DNA of 64,000 nucleotides from Torymus aiolomorphi (taxonomy: Eukaryota; Arthropoda; Insecta; Hymenoptera; Torymidae), in contig CM070873.1 of the NCBI GenBank assembly GCA_036365515.1, forward strand, positions 175,018,104 to 175,082,103, in the 5' to 3' direction. The translations under genes were made by a program, and so were the position numbers. Numbering within the stretch: the first letter of the stretch is position 1; each line of letters opens with the position of its first letter. Positions 34,090 through 45,041 of this stretch are shown piece by piece. The notes under the pieces were generated by a model, which saw nothing but the letters and a program-made list of their open reading frames with translations, made no database searches and was not told the DNA's origin.

Positions 34090-35037
34090 AAGTTAAGAAA
34101 ACAGAGAAGCTTTATTGGGTAACATACGCCATACATTATAGATTAGACCACTGAAGTTCCTTAGGCATGGCTGTGAGATATCGAGTCGCTTTCCGTTAGC
34201 TATTGCCTATTATGCGAAAGATGCCCTTGAATCAGCCCACAAATACTATATAAAAAATATGGTTATACATTCTAGGCAGAAAAAATCGTATTTTAGATGT
34301 ATTTAACCCATCTGTATATATGAGCGACCCAAAATTTTCCTTAATTGAAATTGAGGATAGAATGAAAATCCTAACGATGAACCAGGTTACTTCGGATATG
34401 TTAAAGTACATAAAAAAAGTGTAAGTAAAAGAATATTAATGAGTAAATATAAAATTAACGTAGCTTTATTAGAAACTGAATGATAATAATACTAAAAAGT
34501 AAATTCTGCAAGAATGAATAAACTCGTTTATATTATTCTGGAGAAAAGGTGGTTTTTTTTCTTTTTCTTTTGCTGGACAGTGAATGACAGTCTACATTTA
34601 TATTTAACAGTAAATCCTTTCATATAATGAATAAAATATAGCTATTTCAGTAACAAAAACAAATCATTTGCTCAATACTATTTTGTTATTTTAATGTACC
34701 AAAAATTAGGTAAATTTACTAATAATTATGATAAATAGAAGGGGAATCAAGACTTTTTGAATAAATTAAATTTATATCTGGCTACAATCATTGATAAAAT
34801 TAAAAAACTATATACTACTAAATAGTTACAAAGGCTACATAGTTACACAGGAACATTAAAATTCGAAGGAATTTTGATTTCGACGAAAATTTGTAATATT
34901 ACACTTTATTCCAGAGTAAACGTTGGAGAGAAAGAAACAGAAAAGAGTGAAGCTGAAGACGTAGAAAATGAAAGTAGTGGAGATGAAGACATCGAAACTG
35001 AAGACAGTGAAATTGTCGGAAGTGATCCTAGCTAAAA
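34090..35037 (+). pseudogene. Degraded gene with possible splice sites; transposon-related family suspected
   Basis: Fragments in shifting frames read LKFLRHGCEI, YYAKDALESAHKYYIKN and IHSRQKK (34150-34285), then MSDPKFSLIEIEDRMKIL and MLKYIKK ending at a donor-like GTGTAAGTAAA (34420-34432). After an AT-rich 480-base gap, an acceptor-like TTTATTCCAG is followed by an acidic tail rich in Glu, Asp and Ser ending in a stop at 35033. The HG.EI / EA.E...HK / H.RK pattern resembles a repetitive uncharacterised protein family that I recall from arthropod genomes. This is recognition from memory and unproven. Confidence 0.35.
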
Positions 35038-35061
35038 ACTGTTGTCTGTTTGTATAGAATA

Positions 35062-35069
35062 GTTAAGAG

Positions 35070-35102
<33 letters not shown>

Positions 35103-35387
35103 ACCAGAGTAGTACATGTTGTATTACATGTTATTGCTTACTTCAGGACGTAGTTACATGTCTGAAGCAGTAAACATCCTATAGAGGTAGACATAGCTAC
35201 CTGTACATAGGTCCGGTGTACTTAAAACTAAAAAAACTTAAGTAACTTATAAACTAGGCATGGAATCAAAGATTCCACTATAAATAATATATTTTGTCCA
35301 CATTGATTATCTCACCCATACTGGAAGGTTAAATTTTTATTTATTTATTTATTTAATTTATTTATTTATTTATTTTTTTTTTAAATT
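35062..35387. repeat. (TTTA)n tracts and LINE C 3' end
   Basis: TTTATTTATTTATTTATTTA occurs at about 35070-35100 and at 35336-35380. The second is the tail of the minus-strand LINE C. The first may be an older target duplication or the tail of another insertion. There is no ORF between them. Confidence 0.7.
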
Positions 35388-38257
35388 CTAGAATATATTA
35401 GTACCAATCCAAATTTTTAGCTTTTTCTTATTATAATTTTTTGCGATATCTAGAACTTTAAGATTTCGATTAGATTTCGGAAGACAATTAAATACTTGTA
35501 TCGCTCTGACATAGTTATCTTTATCACTAACAGTTTTCGAACACTTTGGTGGTATTATAAGTTTATTTCTAGTTTTGCTAGTCGATGTTAAGTATAAATT
35601 TCTAAGTTCATTATAATGATACGTTACACATTCGTAAGCAAAAATTTGTTTTAGATTCAAGGGGTTGTCTCGATTGAAAATATTTTTGTTTATAATTTTT
35701 AAAATCCTATTTTGGATGTTTTGTAGTAATTTTAAGTTGATTTTATATGCACCACCCCATGCAATATTTCCATAGCTAATGACACTATGAAAAAATGCAT
35801 AATATATTATCTTAAGTGTGTCAGATTGCATATATGTTGATAACTTGTACAGTATATATATTATATATTTAGTTTTTTTTTTATTATATATTCAATATGT
35901 TTATCCCACTTTAGCCTATAATCAATAATTATACCTAGATATTTACAGTATTCAACCCTGCTCAATTTAGTACCCTGTATGCGTATGTTCATATCTTCGG
36001 GAACACTATCACAATAGTTACCAAAAGTTATGTACAAAGTTTTCTTTATATTTAGTGATAGTTTGTTAAGTGCTAGCCAGATATTTATATCTTCTAAGTA
36101 CTTATACATTTTATTTTGAACTTTCTCCCAGTTATCATCTGTTGACATAATAGCTGTATCATCCGCATATGAGATGGTACTCTCTGTTCTGTTTGTTAGT
36201 AAATCGTTTACGTAAATTATGAATAAGAGTGGCCCTAGTATAGTACCTTGCGGCACACCTGTAGTTATCGTTTCATAATAGCTTTCAGTTGTACCTATTC
36301 TTACTTTTTGTTTTCTGTTACTAATATAGTTAGATATAAGTGCATGCGCTTTACCTCTTATTCCATAATTATATAATTTGTCTAAAAGAATAGCATGGTT
36401 GACAATATCAAAAGCTTTTGCTAGATCTAAAAATGCAATAGCTATTGATTTACTTTTGTCTAATTTCTTATAGATTATGTTCATTAAGTAACTAAGAGCA
36501 TCTTTGGTACCTTTCTTTTTTATAAATCCAAATTGATTCTGCGCTAACAAATTATTATTGTCCAAAAATGATTGTAAACGAACATATACAATTTTTTCAA
36601 ATATCTTTGCTACGTTAGAAATTAGAGATATCGGTCTATAGTTTGATGTATCCATTTTACTACCCGATTTAAAAATAGGAACTACCTCAGCTGTTTTAAG
36701 CGCTTGAGGCCATGTTGATTTTTCAATACAAAGATTAAAGATATGTGTTAGTGCATTAACAATTTGATATGATAGTATTTTTAGTGTTTTGGTAGTAATG
36801 TTATCTACCCCACCATTTTTTATTTTCATATTATCAATTATTTGAAGAATTTCCTCGTTATTAGTCGGTTTAATGTAAATTCTATTCATGTTCATAGCTG
36901 GTAATTGTAGATGCTTACCCTGGGGTTTTACAATGGTGTTAGTTAGATCTTTTCCAATTCTACAAAAGTACGAATTCATATGATTGGCAATTTGTGTCTG
37001 ATCCTCTATTGTGCAATTGTTATTTAAAATGATCTTATTTATTGTGTTATTCTTTTTCAAGTTGGTTCCCATTTTTTTGTTTATGTATTTCCAAAGTTGC
37101 TTGGTATTATTGATAATGTTCTTAATTAAATTTCTTTCATGTTTTATTTTTGCCTCTTTAATAACTTTGTCTAGCCTCTTTGTGTAATTCTTATATTCTA
37201 ATTTTATTAGATTATTATTTGGTTCATTGCGCATTTTAATATATAGTTGTTCTTTCTTTTCACACGAGATCATTATTGCTTTAGATATCCAATCCTTCCT
37301 TGGATATCTCTTGTTATTTTTTATTTTATGCGTTTCTTTAGACTTTTCTAAACAGTCTTGTATTTCAGTTATCAAGAATGCGGTAGCTTCATCGGGATCA
37401 TGCATTGCCTCTATAAAATTCCAATTTTTTGTAATGGCTATACTTGAAAGTTTATAGTAATTATAGTGATACTGGATATTTTCTTGTTTTAATTTTGGTG
37501 GCTTATTCAGTTTCAATAAAAGTGGATAATGATCAGTAAAAGGAATCGAGAGTTTAAAAGTTTTAGTGTCTATAGATGTAGCTTTTATATACATGTTGTC
37601 AATGCACGTACCGCTTCCGCCACTATCATTTGGTCTAGTTGTATGTATAAAACCCGGGAAGAAACCCTTTTCCATCATATTGTCTAATAATTCTAAGCTA
37701 TATTCATCATCTTTCATAATATCGATGTTAAAATCACCAATAATCAGGTGGTTTTTTATATTTCTTTTGCTATTGATAAATGATTTTACATTCAAAATAA
37801 ATTCAAGGCGCGGTAAATTATGGCATCGATATAATGCGGAAATTTCAAGATTACTGTTGTTATTTAGACTTATTCGTGAGTTTAATACTTTGAGTCTACC
37901 AATTTCGATTATTTCAGTAATTTCTGATACACAATCTTTTATATATACAGCGACACCATCATTTTGATTTAAGTTACCGTTATTGTAGTACAATTTATAT
38001 CCCTGTATTGCAAAAAAGTGAGGATTGGGTAAATTCCATGTTTCTGTACATACAATTATATATGGTTTGATCTTCAAGCTCTTAATAACAATATTCAATT
38101 TCGTATAACTGTGATTTAGACTTCTAATATTGACCTGTAATATCAAACTATCTTTTTTATTTATATTTTTATTGAGAGTTTTCAGATCAAGAAATGACGT
38201 TTCTTCTTGTATTACTTCTTTTTGCAATTCTTCAATGAGATCGACGTGTTGCTCCAT
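35388..38257 (-). pseudogene. LINE C ORF2: endonuclease-reverse transcriptase, one frameshift
   Basis: The main frame (38257-35861, 798 aa) begins with an EEP endonuclease: VNIRSLNHSY, VCTETWN, GVAVYI, IIGDFN, DHYPLLL. The reverse transcriptase has SNYRPISLISN, QFGFIKKKGT, FLDLAKAFD (motif A), GVPQGTILGPLLF (motif B) and SYADDTAIM (YADD catalytic box). A frameshift near 35850, in a T-rich run, moves the last ~147 residues (35831-35388) to another frame; these hold the VISYGNIAWGGAY and CVTYHYNEL motifs of the C-terminal domain. Its ATG overlaps the ORF1 stop, which suggests coupled reinitiation. Confidence 0.9.
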
Positions 38258-39793
38258 TATGTAGTTTGCTGTTTCCTTGGTGTCGTATGTGTTAGAGATG
38301 CGGTGCTGGCTCTAAACGGCGAAGTCAGCAAAGTTGCGCTAGTCCAGTTGTCTCTAGATGGCGAAGTCAGCATAGTTGCGCTAGTCGAGCTGGTCATCGT
38401 AGTGGCTTGATTGCTGTTTCCTACTTTACCTAAGTATCTTGGTATAGTAGGTCTTATCGGATAATCAGACATATCTATATATCTATTGAGCTTATTCTTA
38501 AATATTGTACATTTCTCTGTGTCATCGGCCATATGTTTAACCTCGAAATTTGTGTTATATTTCGAGTTGCTGTAAAAACAATTGACACATGTAATGTTGG
38601 ATGGGTTATTATCACATTGCACAGTCTTATGCGGACCTGCACATTTTAAGCAGCATAGAGTGTTTTTGCATTTCAATGTGTTATGTCCAAATCTTCCACA
38701 GTTTAAGCAGGGCTTGATGTTTATTAAATCCCATACCTTACAGCTTTGATATCCAATGAAGATTCTATTTTGATTGTCACTAATATGTTTATATAGCTCT
38801 CTTGGAACTTCAATTATTATGGTTGTCTTGTTTGTAATCTTATTTTTGTCTATGTTTAGTATCTTACACTTATCTTGATATCCAATAAAATTTCTTTTAT
38901 TTAAGTCCTCTTCCAGCTCTTCTATATTTATATTAGTATAGTTGTCAACACCAACTTTTTTCATCTTCGGGGATTCAATTTTTTCAATAAATGTTTTATA
39001 ATTGTTAGATAGTTTTTTTGAGAGTAATTCAATTGTTACTTTAGCACTTTTTTCATTCATACTTTTAATCTCAATTTCATTGTCGTTCACTACTTTTAGT
39101 TGTTTCATCTGTATATCTTTTTCTTTTATTAAAACGTCACATACCTTTTTCTTAAAGTCATGTGGATTTTTAATGTCCTTTTTAAGATTTTTCACAATTA
39201 TTTTCGGTATTCTTTTGTTTTTAATTGCTGGTTTGTTAGTTGCTACTTCTGCATATGTTTTTTGGTTATGTTGCTTTATTTCCATCTCCTGGTCATTTTA
39301 TCCTTTTTTATTAATTGCTTCAATATGTCGTTTTTTTCCATTAGTTCTTGATTTAATTGTCTTAGTAGTTGAATTTCAATTTGATGTTGATTTTCCAGTT
39401 CAGCATTTTCAGTTAGCATCGTAACGTTTAGTAGTTTTTCATTATCTACTGATTTATGTACACAGAGATAATAGATATTTCATTTAATATTTTATGTTTT
39501 ATTTGTTCCTCCTTCTCACTTTTAATTTGCGCAATTAATATTTTAGCTGCTTCACATAGTTTAGTTTCTTGATTTTTTAAGGTTATATTAAGCTCCACGT
39601 GGTCTGGACATATCACTAATAGATTACTTATATATTTTTTGTCTTTACACTTTTCATAATCACTTTTATGGTACACGTTTTCGCACACTATGCAAACTAC
39701 AAGTGACACTTTCCTTTTTGTGTGGCATTTATACACTAATTCTAGATTTTTATCAGGAGGCTCTCCGGAAGGCAGCCCGCCTTCCGACGCCAT
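38257..39793 (-). pseudogene. LINE C ORF1: Cys/His-rich N-terminus, coiled coil, zinc knuckles
   Basis: The first frame (39793-39446) has YKCHTKRKVSLVVCIVCENV...CPDH, a PHD/RING-like Cys/His pattern. A middle part (39446-39290) is a clear coiled coil (QHQIEIQLLRQLNQEL). The last frame (39285-38257, 342 aa) is basic and ends in three zinc knuckles: CLNCGRFGHNTLKC, CLKCAGPHKTVQC and CVNC(8)-type Cys residues, then a Ser/Thr-rich tail with a STSATLLTSP-like duplication. Two frame changes link the parts. It is the RNA-binding partner of ORF2. Confidence 0.8.
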
Positions 39794-39839
39794 CTTGGCG
39801 AATCGAATAATACGATTATATCGTATTAAGATTTAAATT

Positions 39840-40640
39840 TGGCCGGTTTACTTGAGAAAGTTTAGAGGTTGCGTGATATTAGAGATTGTGGGGTAACAAT
39901 AATGGTACATATTGTCCAGTTCAACTAAAAGACTTATGAGATTATGAGATTATGCATGTTATGAGATTTTTGGTTCACCTGTGTTTAGCGTTGATTTTGT
40001 TTGTCAATGTATCGATAATTAGAGTATATTTACTTTTAAGTTCGGTCTGTTTGTGTCAAACAGATAGAAGATTACTCACGATTTAGCTTTAAGCTTGATC
40101 TGTCCATATATCAATGTTTTGAAGGTTATGAAGTACTTTGACTTGAGTTTTATTTTTTATTATAAAAAAAGTTTAAGGCTATAGAGTAGTTAGATTCAAA
40201 CTTAGTCTTTTTAAGTAAAAAACTGAATGGTTATGAGGCATTTAGTTTTCAGCTTGGTCCGTACGTGTAGAAAAGTTTGAAGAATAAGAAGTATTTTAAC
40301 CGCTTAACTGGTGCGACTTTTACAACTTTTCGTGCCAAAACTGGTAGCCGTAAATAATACAATAATTCTTATGTCAGATTCAGATTCAGCGACCTCAAAA
40401 ACCGTTGTATACCAAGTTTTGTCCAAATCCATTGAGAATTGCAAAAGTTATTCAAATATGTACATATATGATCCATTGCCAGATTTGGCATGACTTTTTT
40501 TTGTACATATATGATCCATTGCCAGTTAAGGGGTTCAAAAATTTGGCGGGTACAAGGTATTTTGATTTGAGCTGGAAATGCCTCTGTGAATTACGAATAA
40601 TTTATAATTTTAGGGTATTTAAGTAGTAAGGGGACCGGTT
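39840..40640. other. AT-rich DNA left of the Polinton, no gene seen
   Basis: Diverged repeats around TTTAGTTTTCAGCTTGGTC / TTTAGCTTTAAGCTTGATC and a 46-base direct duplication of TACATATATGATCCATTGCC (40461 and 40504). No credible coding sequence. Confidence 0.4.
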
Positions 40641-41150
40641 TAGCGAGAGGGTCCCCCGCTGTGCCGTGTGTAGGGGCCATGTGGCACCCCGCTGTGCGGT
40701 GTGTATGGGGCCCCAAGTGCGACAAGGTCATTAACCCAAATGTTTACAGTAGTAAGTGTGAACACAAGCTAATTAGTGTAAACAATGGGGTGATTTATTA
40801 CCCATAATCAATGGCCCACTTATTGCGCCTGCCATGACACCATGCCACTATACATGCCTCACGTGTGTTGCCGTATATGCCTTGACTCGAGGTGGTGGGG
40901 GGCGAGCGCTTTGGCTGTACGCGCTACACCATAAAGACCCATAGGATGCTAGTGCGAGGCCTCTCGCTGTATAGACTGTGTGCTGTGTGTATGGGTCCCA
41001 AGTGTGACAAGGTGATTAGCAAATGTGAACACAAGCTAATAAGGGTAAACAATGGGGCGAATTATTACTCATAAATAATGACCCACTTATCGCGCCCACC
41101 ATGATGCCATGCCGCTATACCTGCCCGGCACGTGCCGCCGATTATGCCCC
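40640..41150. repeat. Tandem copies of the Polinton terminal sequence, ~285-bp period
   Basis: CCCAAGTG(C/T)GACAAGGT, AACACAAGCTAAT, GTAAACAATGGGG, CCCACTTAT.GCGCC and GAGGTGGTGG recur at 40712-40900 and 40997-41166. The unit includes the outer part of the terminal inverted repeat. Only the left end shows this array. Confidence 0.8.
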
Positions 41151-41402
41151 TACTCGGGGTGGTGGAGGGAGAGACCCATGGCTATGTGCTCTACGCCATA
41201 AAGACCCATAGGGTACTGGAGCGAGGCCTCTCGCTGTATAGACCGTGCACGCGCGCGTGTATGCGTGCGTGCGTGCGTGTGTGTTCGCAATGAGAAATTG
41301 GGGGTGGGAATAGGGAGTTGGTGTAAAGGAGAGGTCTGCAAATAAAAAAGCTGTTGGTGAAAAATAAATTTTTATTTATTTAATCAGAGAAGAAAGCCCC
41401 GT
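41151..41402. repeat. Polinton 1 left terminal inverted repeat
   Basis: It matches the complement of 56940-57190 over ~250 bases: GCCATAAAGACCCATAGGGT, CTGGAGCGAGGCC, TGAGAAATTGGGGGTGGGAA, GGAGTTGGTGTAAAGGA and AAATAAATTTTTATTTATTT. A GT/GC-rich tract in the middle differs in length between the two ends. Confidence 0.92.
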
Positions 41403-41700
41403 ATGTTACGAAAAAGTTGGTCTTACGTTAATATAACTAGCGGCATCACTAACGCACAATTTTTATTTTAACTTATATACGAATTACTATTTGACAGTTG
41501 CTCTTACGTTAATATAACTAGCGACATCACGAATGCACAATTTTTATTTTAACTTATATACGAACTAATATTTTACAAACTAACCATACGCATTTAGTCA
41601 ATTACAAACATTTTATTTCGGTTTCACTTTTCAGTCATCATTTTTAAGTACGAAATATAAAATTTGTATTAATGATAGCGATGCTGATACTTATCACTAC

Positions 41701-42192
41701 CTAGTGCACACACCGCATTGATGATGGTTGCTCCCTATCACTTTCGAGACATGCAAACGCACCGTCGATGTCGACGAAAGAGCACGGATGCCTCGTTTTT
41801 TTAAGTACTTCTTCTGAATGTTGACACCATCGCCATCCTGTGGGTAACTTTTCTGTATACGCCATGGCATGCCTGTGCGCCTTATCGAATTTTTCTAGGG
41901 CGATATTCGCCGCGGTATTTAGTTTGCACAGCACGTCCGTCATCTCCTCCAGGAGCTCGGTGTAGTACGCGCGGGTATGCGGCGATGTTGCCGCGGCAAA
42001 CCGACAACTAATTTCGCCCACAAATTCCTTCATAAAGGCTGAATCCCGCGGCACCTCGTTAAATGCACCAAAATTGACTTTAATATATTGTTGTATTTTG
42101 GCGCGCTTGTATGTCAGCTTGTCGTAGTACGCGAGTCGGCGCGCACTGATTGACTTCATTGCGCTGGAACGCAACACTACATGCCTGAACAC
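41701..42192 (-). CDS. Polinton 1 left-arm protein, unknown function
   Basis: An intact 163-residue frame pointing outward, the first gene from the left end. The predicted product is helical and charged: YYDKLTYKRAKIQQYIKV, YYTELLEEMTDVLCKLN, FDKAHRHAMAY. Near the C-terminus is a WRWCQHSEE segment. I recognise no family. The second Polinton has a minus-strand gene in the equivalent position (59583-59158), with only weak possible similarity. Left-arm genes of Polintons are variable. Confidence 0.55.
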   Translation of the reverse strand: MFRHVVLRSSAMKSISARRLAYYDKLTYKRAKIQQYIKVNFGAFNEVPRDSAFMKEFVGEISCRFAAATSPHTRAYYTELLEEMTDVLCKLNTAANIALEKFDKAHRHAMAYTEKLPTGWRWCQHSEEVLKKTRHPCSFVDIDGAFACLESDREQPSSMRCVH

Positions 42193-42299
42193 ACACTAAT
42201 CACTGAGCCGTTTTATGGGGAGCGCGGGCTGTCCAGGTCGCTCAAGCACGGACAGCTCGCACTGATGCTGCACTGAGGGCACCGAAGAATATCGCACCT

Positions 42300-42652
42300 C
42301 TAACAGCGCGTCCAATTCAGTGCTGTACGCTCATGCAACATGCAATCAAAACACCATGCCTGGATGGTTGGTGCTGTAGGTGGTGGTGGTGATGGTGGTG
42401 GTGGTGTTGGTGTTGCTGCTCTCGCCTGGTGTTCCACCAGATTGCGCTGCCACTGCCGGAGATGTCTTTGGCGCAAGCGTTTTAGCACTTTGACGTGCCT
42501 TATCCGTTCCGTGTATAAGGCCTCCTTCAAAGTTGAAATCGTCAATGCTTGACGATTTCTTAGTGAGATTCTTCACCACTTGGCGAGGCGCGCTTCGAAT
42601 CTGGCTAGTTGCTGCTGGAGACTGGCCATAACTGACTGACTGACTCGATTTT
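42300..42652 (-). pseudogene. Polinton 1 left-arm coiled-coil gene remnant
   Basis: Read on the minus strand, a short frame starts MASLQQQLARFEARLAKW and stops, followed in other frames by Lys/Arg-rich and Pro- or Thr-rich low-complexity sequence and a CFDCMLHERTALNWTRC end. The start resembles IATLQHRLTIARNRLERY in the second Polinton (58986), so I infer a shared small coiled-coil gene that is broken here. Confidence 0.35.
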
Positions 42653-42659
42653 CGCTAAC

Positions 42660-43613
42660 AGTGTTGGTGGTTCACTGGGATGGTGGTGCGGGCATGTGGG
42701 GGTTAAACTGCTGTTAGTGAGGGCAGCTAGAGTGAGGATGAGTAAAAACGTAAAAAAGCAATGTGTTGTCGGTACATCTTTCTTTCGGGGATGATACGGC
42801 ATACTGTATTTCGACGCTTTTCGAAAATGAAATTTACGACATGACGGGGTTTCCAAACGCTCTGATGAAAGCGCATATGTTTTGCCGCGGAGAACCTCGG
42901 CGAAATTTTTCCCGAATGAAAATTTTTTATTATTCTTTCATGGTTTAAGCGCAGCGGCCTCGCAGAAGTTTTGGTCTCTACGAGCGCGCGGGTCGAGTAG
43001 TTAAGTACTTGCACGTGAGAAAAACAGAAACACGCCTAGGCGCAGAAAACAGCCCTTGGCAGGACACTTCGGGTTTGTACAGGAAGACATTTTTTAACAT
43101 CTGTAGATTTTCTTTTCTTATCGAAAAGCTGAACGAACGCCATAGTAATCGTACCCCGCTTCGCGGGGATTCTCAATTTTTCTTCAAACCCGTCGGCACT
43201 CGTAACGAAAACCTTTCGAGCTAAATTATCGGTACGTGACAGGACCATGCAATAATTCCAAGGGGTTATCCTCGAAACTTGCATTCGCTGCGAAGAAAGT
43301 AAGAGCCGATGTTTTTTCGAAACAATATATCACGGTAGCAGCCCCGCAACAGGATGTTTCGCGTGTAAAGCTTACGCACCAGGGTTTCTGTCGCACGATC
43401 ACGCATAGCAATACTCGGGGTTATATTTCACCCAGCTACACATTTTTAACGGAAAAAAGTTACCTCTTGCGCTTTGGTGAGATTTTCAAGAGACGGCTCG
43501 AGTACATAACGTAAACAGATGCTCAAAAACCCCGAGGGAAAGGTATTTTCTGATACCACGTGTATAATGTATTCAAAACACTCGACGCCGTTGACGTCGT
43601 CAATAAGTCGTGC
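42660..43613. other. Polinton 1 upstream region, no assigned gene
   Basis: Short ORFs occur on both strands and overlap heavily; none has a recognised domain or a counterpart in the second Polinton. It is the intergenic region between the divergent left arm and the rightward operon-like gene set, and ends in the core promoter at 43614. Confidence 0.35.
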
Positions 43614-43651
43614 TATAAAAGAAGTGAGGGCCTCTTATGGTCCTGCCAGTC
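43614..43651 (+). promoter_or_regulatory. TATA box and CAGT initiator of acidic-protein gene, Polinton 1
   Basis: TATAAAA at 43614-43620, CCAGTC with its A at 43648, and the ATG at 43677. Polinton 2 has TATAAGA at 60534 and TCAGTC with A at 60567, the same ~33-base spacing typical of insect RNA polymerase II core promoters. Confidence 0.65.
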
Positions 43652-43676
43652 TTTCTTTCGAACGAGAAGCGACACC

Positions 43677-44972
43677 ATGGAGAACTTTGTCGCTTGTAAA
43701 AGTTTACGGGAAGCCGTATTGCGTCTCGCAGTGCAATCAGCGCTATAGTAGAGGCGACGCGTGGCGTACACGTCTGAGGACGTTGTCTTCCACGGAACTT
43801 GTCATTCAGCTACGACGCTTGTTACGGCTGACTGGTTATCGGGCGATAGCAAGATTATTCCGTACGTTCATGCATTCGCGAGATGTACAGCGTACCATCG
43901 GGGAATTTGTGGTCGAGTACAACTTGGACAGTTTGCCTGTTTTTAGAAAGCTCATGAGCGAGTACGAGGAGCTATTGGGTAAGTGAAAAAATTTTTAATA
44001 TTTTCCTAAACTTTTTTAAAAATTTAGTTCTCTAAAAACATTTTTTTTTCCAGCCTTAGAAGATTTATTGCGCGACAGCGATTCTGATAGCGAAAATATC
44101 GAAGCTGATGATGAGGAGAGCAGCGACGCCACTCACTTTGAGTGGAATGCAGATGATGCACCATCTCAACCAGGGCTGTCTGGGGTGGAAATCGGTTCGG
44201 CGCGCTCTGATGGACGAAATCCTGTAGCTCGCAGGCTATCGTTTGACACTGATAGCGACGAGGCTGATGACGGTAGCCCGCAGCAGCAAATGTGGGTTGC
44301 CGACGTACACAACGCACCTCTTTCCGCCGATAATCCGCCTACAGAAGGGTGTCTGACAACGAAGAGGAGCCCCCCGTAAGCCCAACCCTTATTAATGTGG
44401 AGGACCATGAAAGGGCGGATCTAGAAATGGACGCGGCAGAAAATGAGCGCGAATATATACTGGAGGCGTTATCAGCATACGTGGAACCGGGGGAAGCCGT
44501 TCACCGGGCGTTTTTGAGTAATCATCCTCAGGCGTCAGCAGATGTAGGCATCGTGAATACCGCGGAAAATCGCTACAACATCTTGAGCAATTTTTACCTT
44601 GGAGATCCCGGAGCATACGATAATAACTTTAACCCGTGGGACGAAGTTCATCTGCGTATAAATGAGCGTAAGTTAAATTAATTTTTCTTTTTTGCAATGT
44701 AAAAAAAGAGCATGTTGTTGAAAAAAAAATATTTTTCTTTTTTAGTCATAAGACATTGGGATAGTATATCGTACCACTATCCCTATGACATTCCCGATAT
44801 ACCTAGGGTTTATGAGCGGTTGTTGAATATACTCCATGCACCACGAGCACAGCTGTTGCGTTGGTTCCATGACCAGGCGGAAAATATATTTTCGCCGTTG
44901 TATACGGAAATAGATCTCGCGGATCTATTAGTTCGTGTAAGCGAGAGTTTTCGCGAGCCACCGGAAGAATAG
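43677..44972 (+). pseudogene. Three-exon acidic protein gene of Polinton 1 (frameshifted)
   Basis: Exon 1 is 43677-43978, intron 43979-44053 (GGTAAGTG ... TTTCCAG), exon 2 44054-44667, intron 44668-44745 (CGTAAGTT ... TTTTAG), exon 3 44746-44972. All junctions are phase 1. Exon 1 is basic and contains LRRLLRLTGYRAIARLFR; exon 2 is very acidic (DSDSDSENIEADDEESSDAT); exon 3 has HWDSISYHYPYDIPDIP and LRWFHDQAENIFSPLYTEID. The same exons, phases and motifs occur in Polinton 2 (60588-61882). Frameshifts near 43748 and 44350 break this copy. Function unknown; position just before polB suggests a role in replication, by inference only. Confidence 0.7.
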
Positions 44973-45041
44973 AAAATGACTAAAAAAGAGAAATGTTTAA
45001 ATAATATTAAAAGCTGACGACAATTCATTTTATTCATTTAG

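Larger units (their letters stand above)
35336..39830 (-). mobile_element. Non-LTR retrotransposon (LINE C), Jockey-like, nearly complete
   Basis: Minus-strand order: short leader, ORF1 with an N-terminal Cys/His domain, coiled coil and CCHC knuckles (39793-38257), ORF2 with endonuclease and reverse transcriptase (38257-35388), and an (AAAT)n tail. ORF1 stop and ORF2 start overlap as TAATG. Fragments of the same family flank the nest at 14319-28560. One frameshift in ORF2 and a few in ORF1 are the visible damage. Confidence 0.9.

Noticed and set aside
37227..37967. Plus-strand hydrophobic ORFs antisense to LINE C ORF2
   Set aside because: They mirror the Lys/Asn/Ile-rich coding strand and have no independent support.
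42727..43514. Several 60-95 residue ORFs between the left arm and the acidic gene of Polinton 1
   Set aside because: No counterpart in Polinton 2, heavy overlap on both strands, no motifs.
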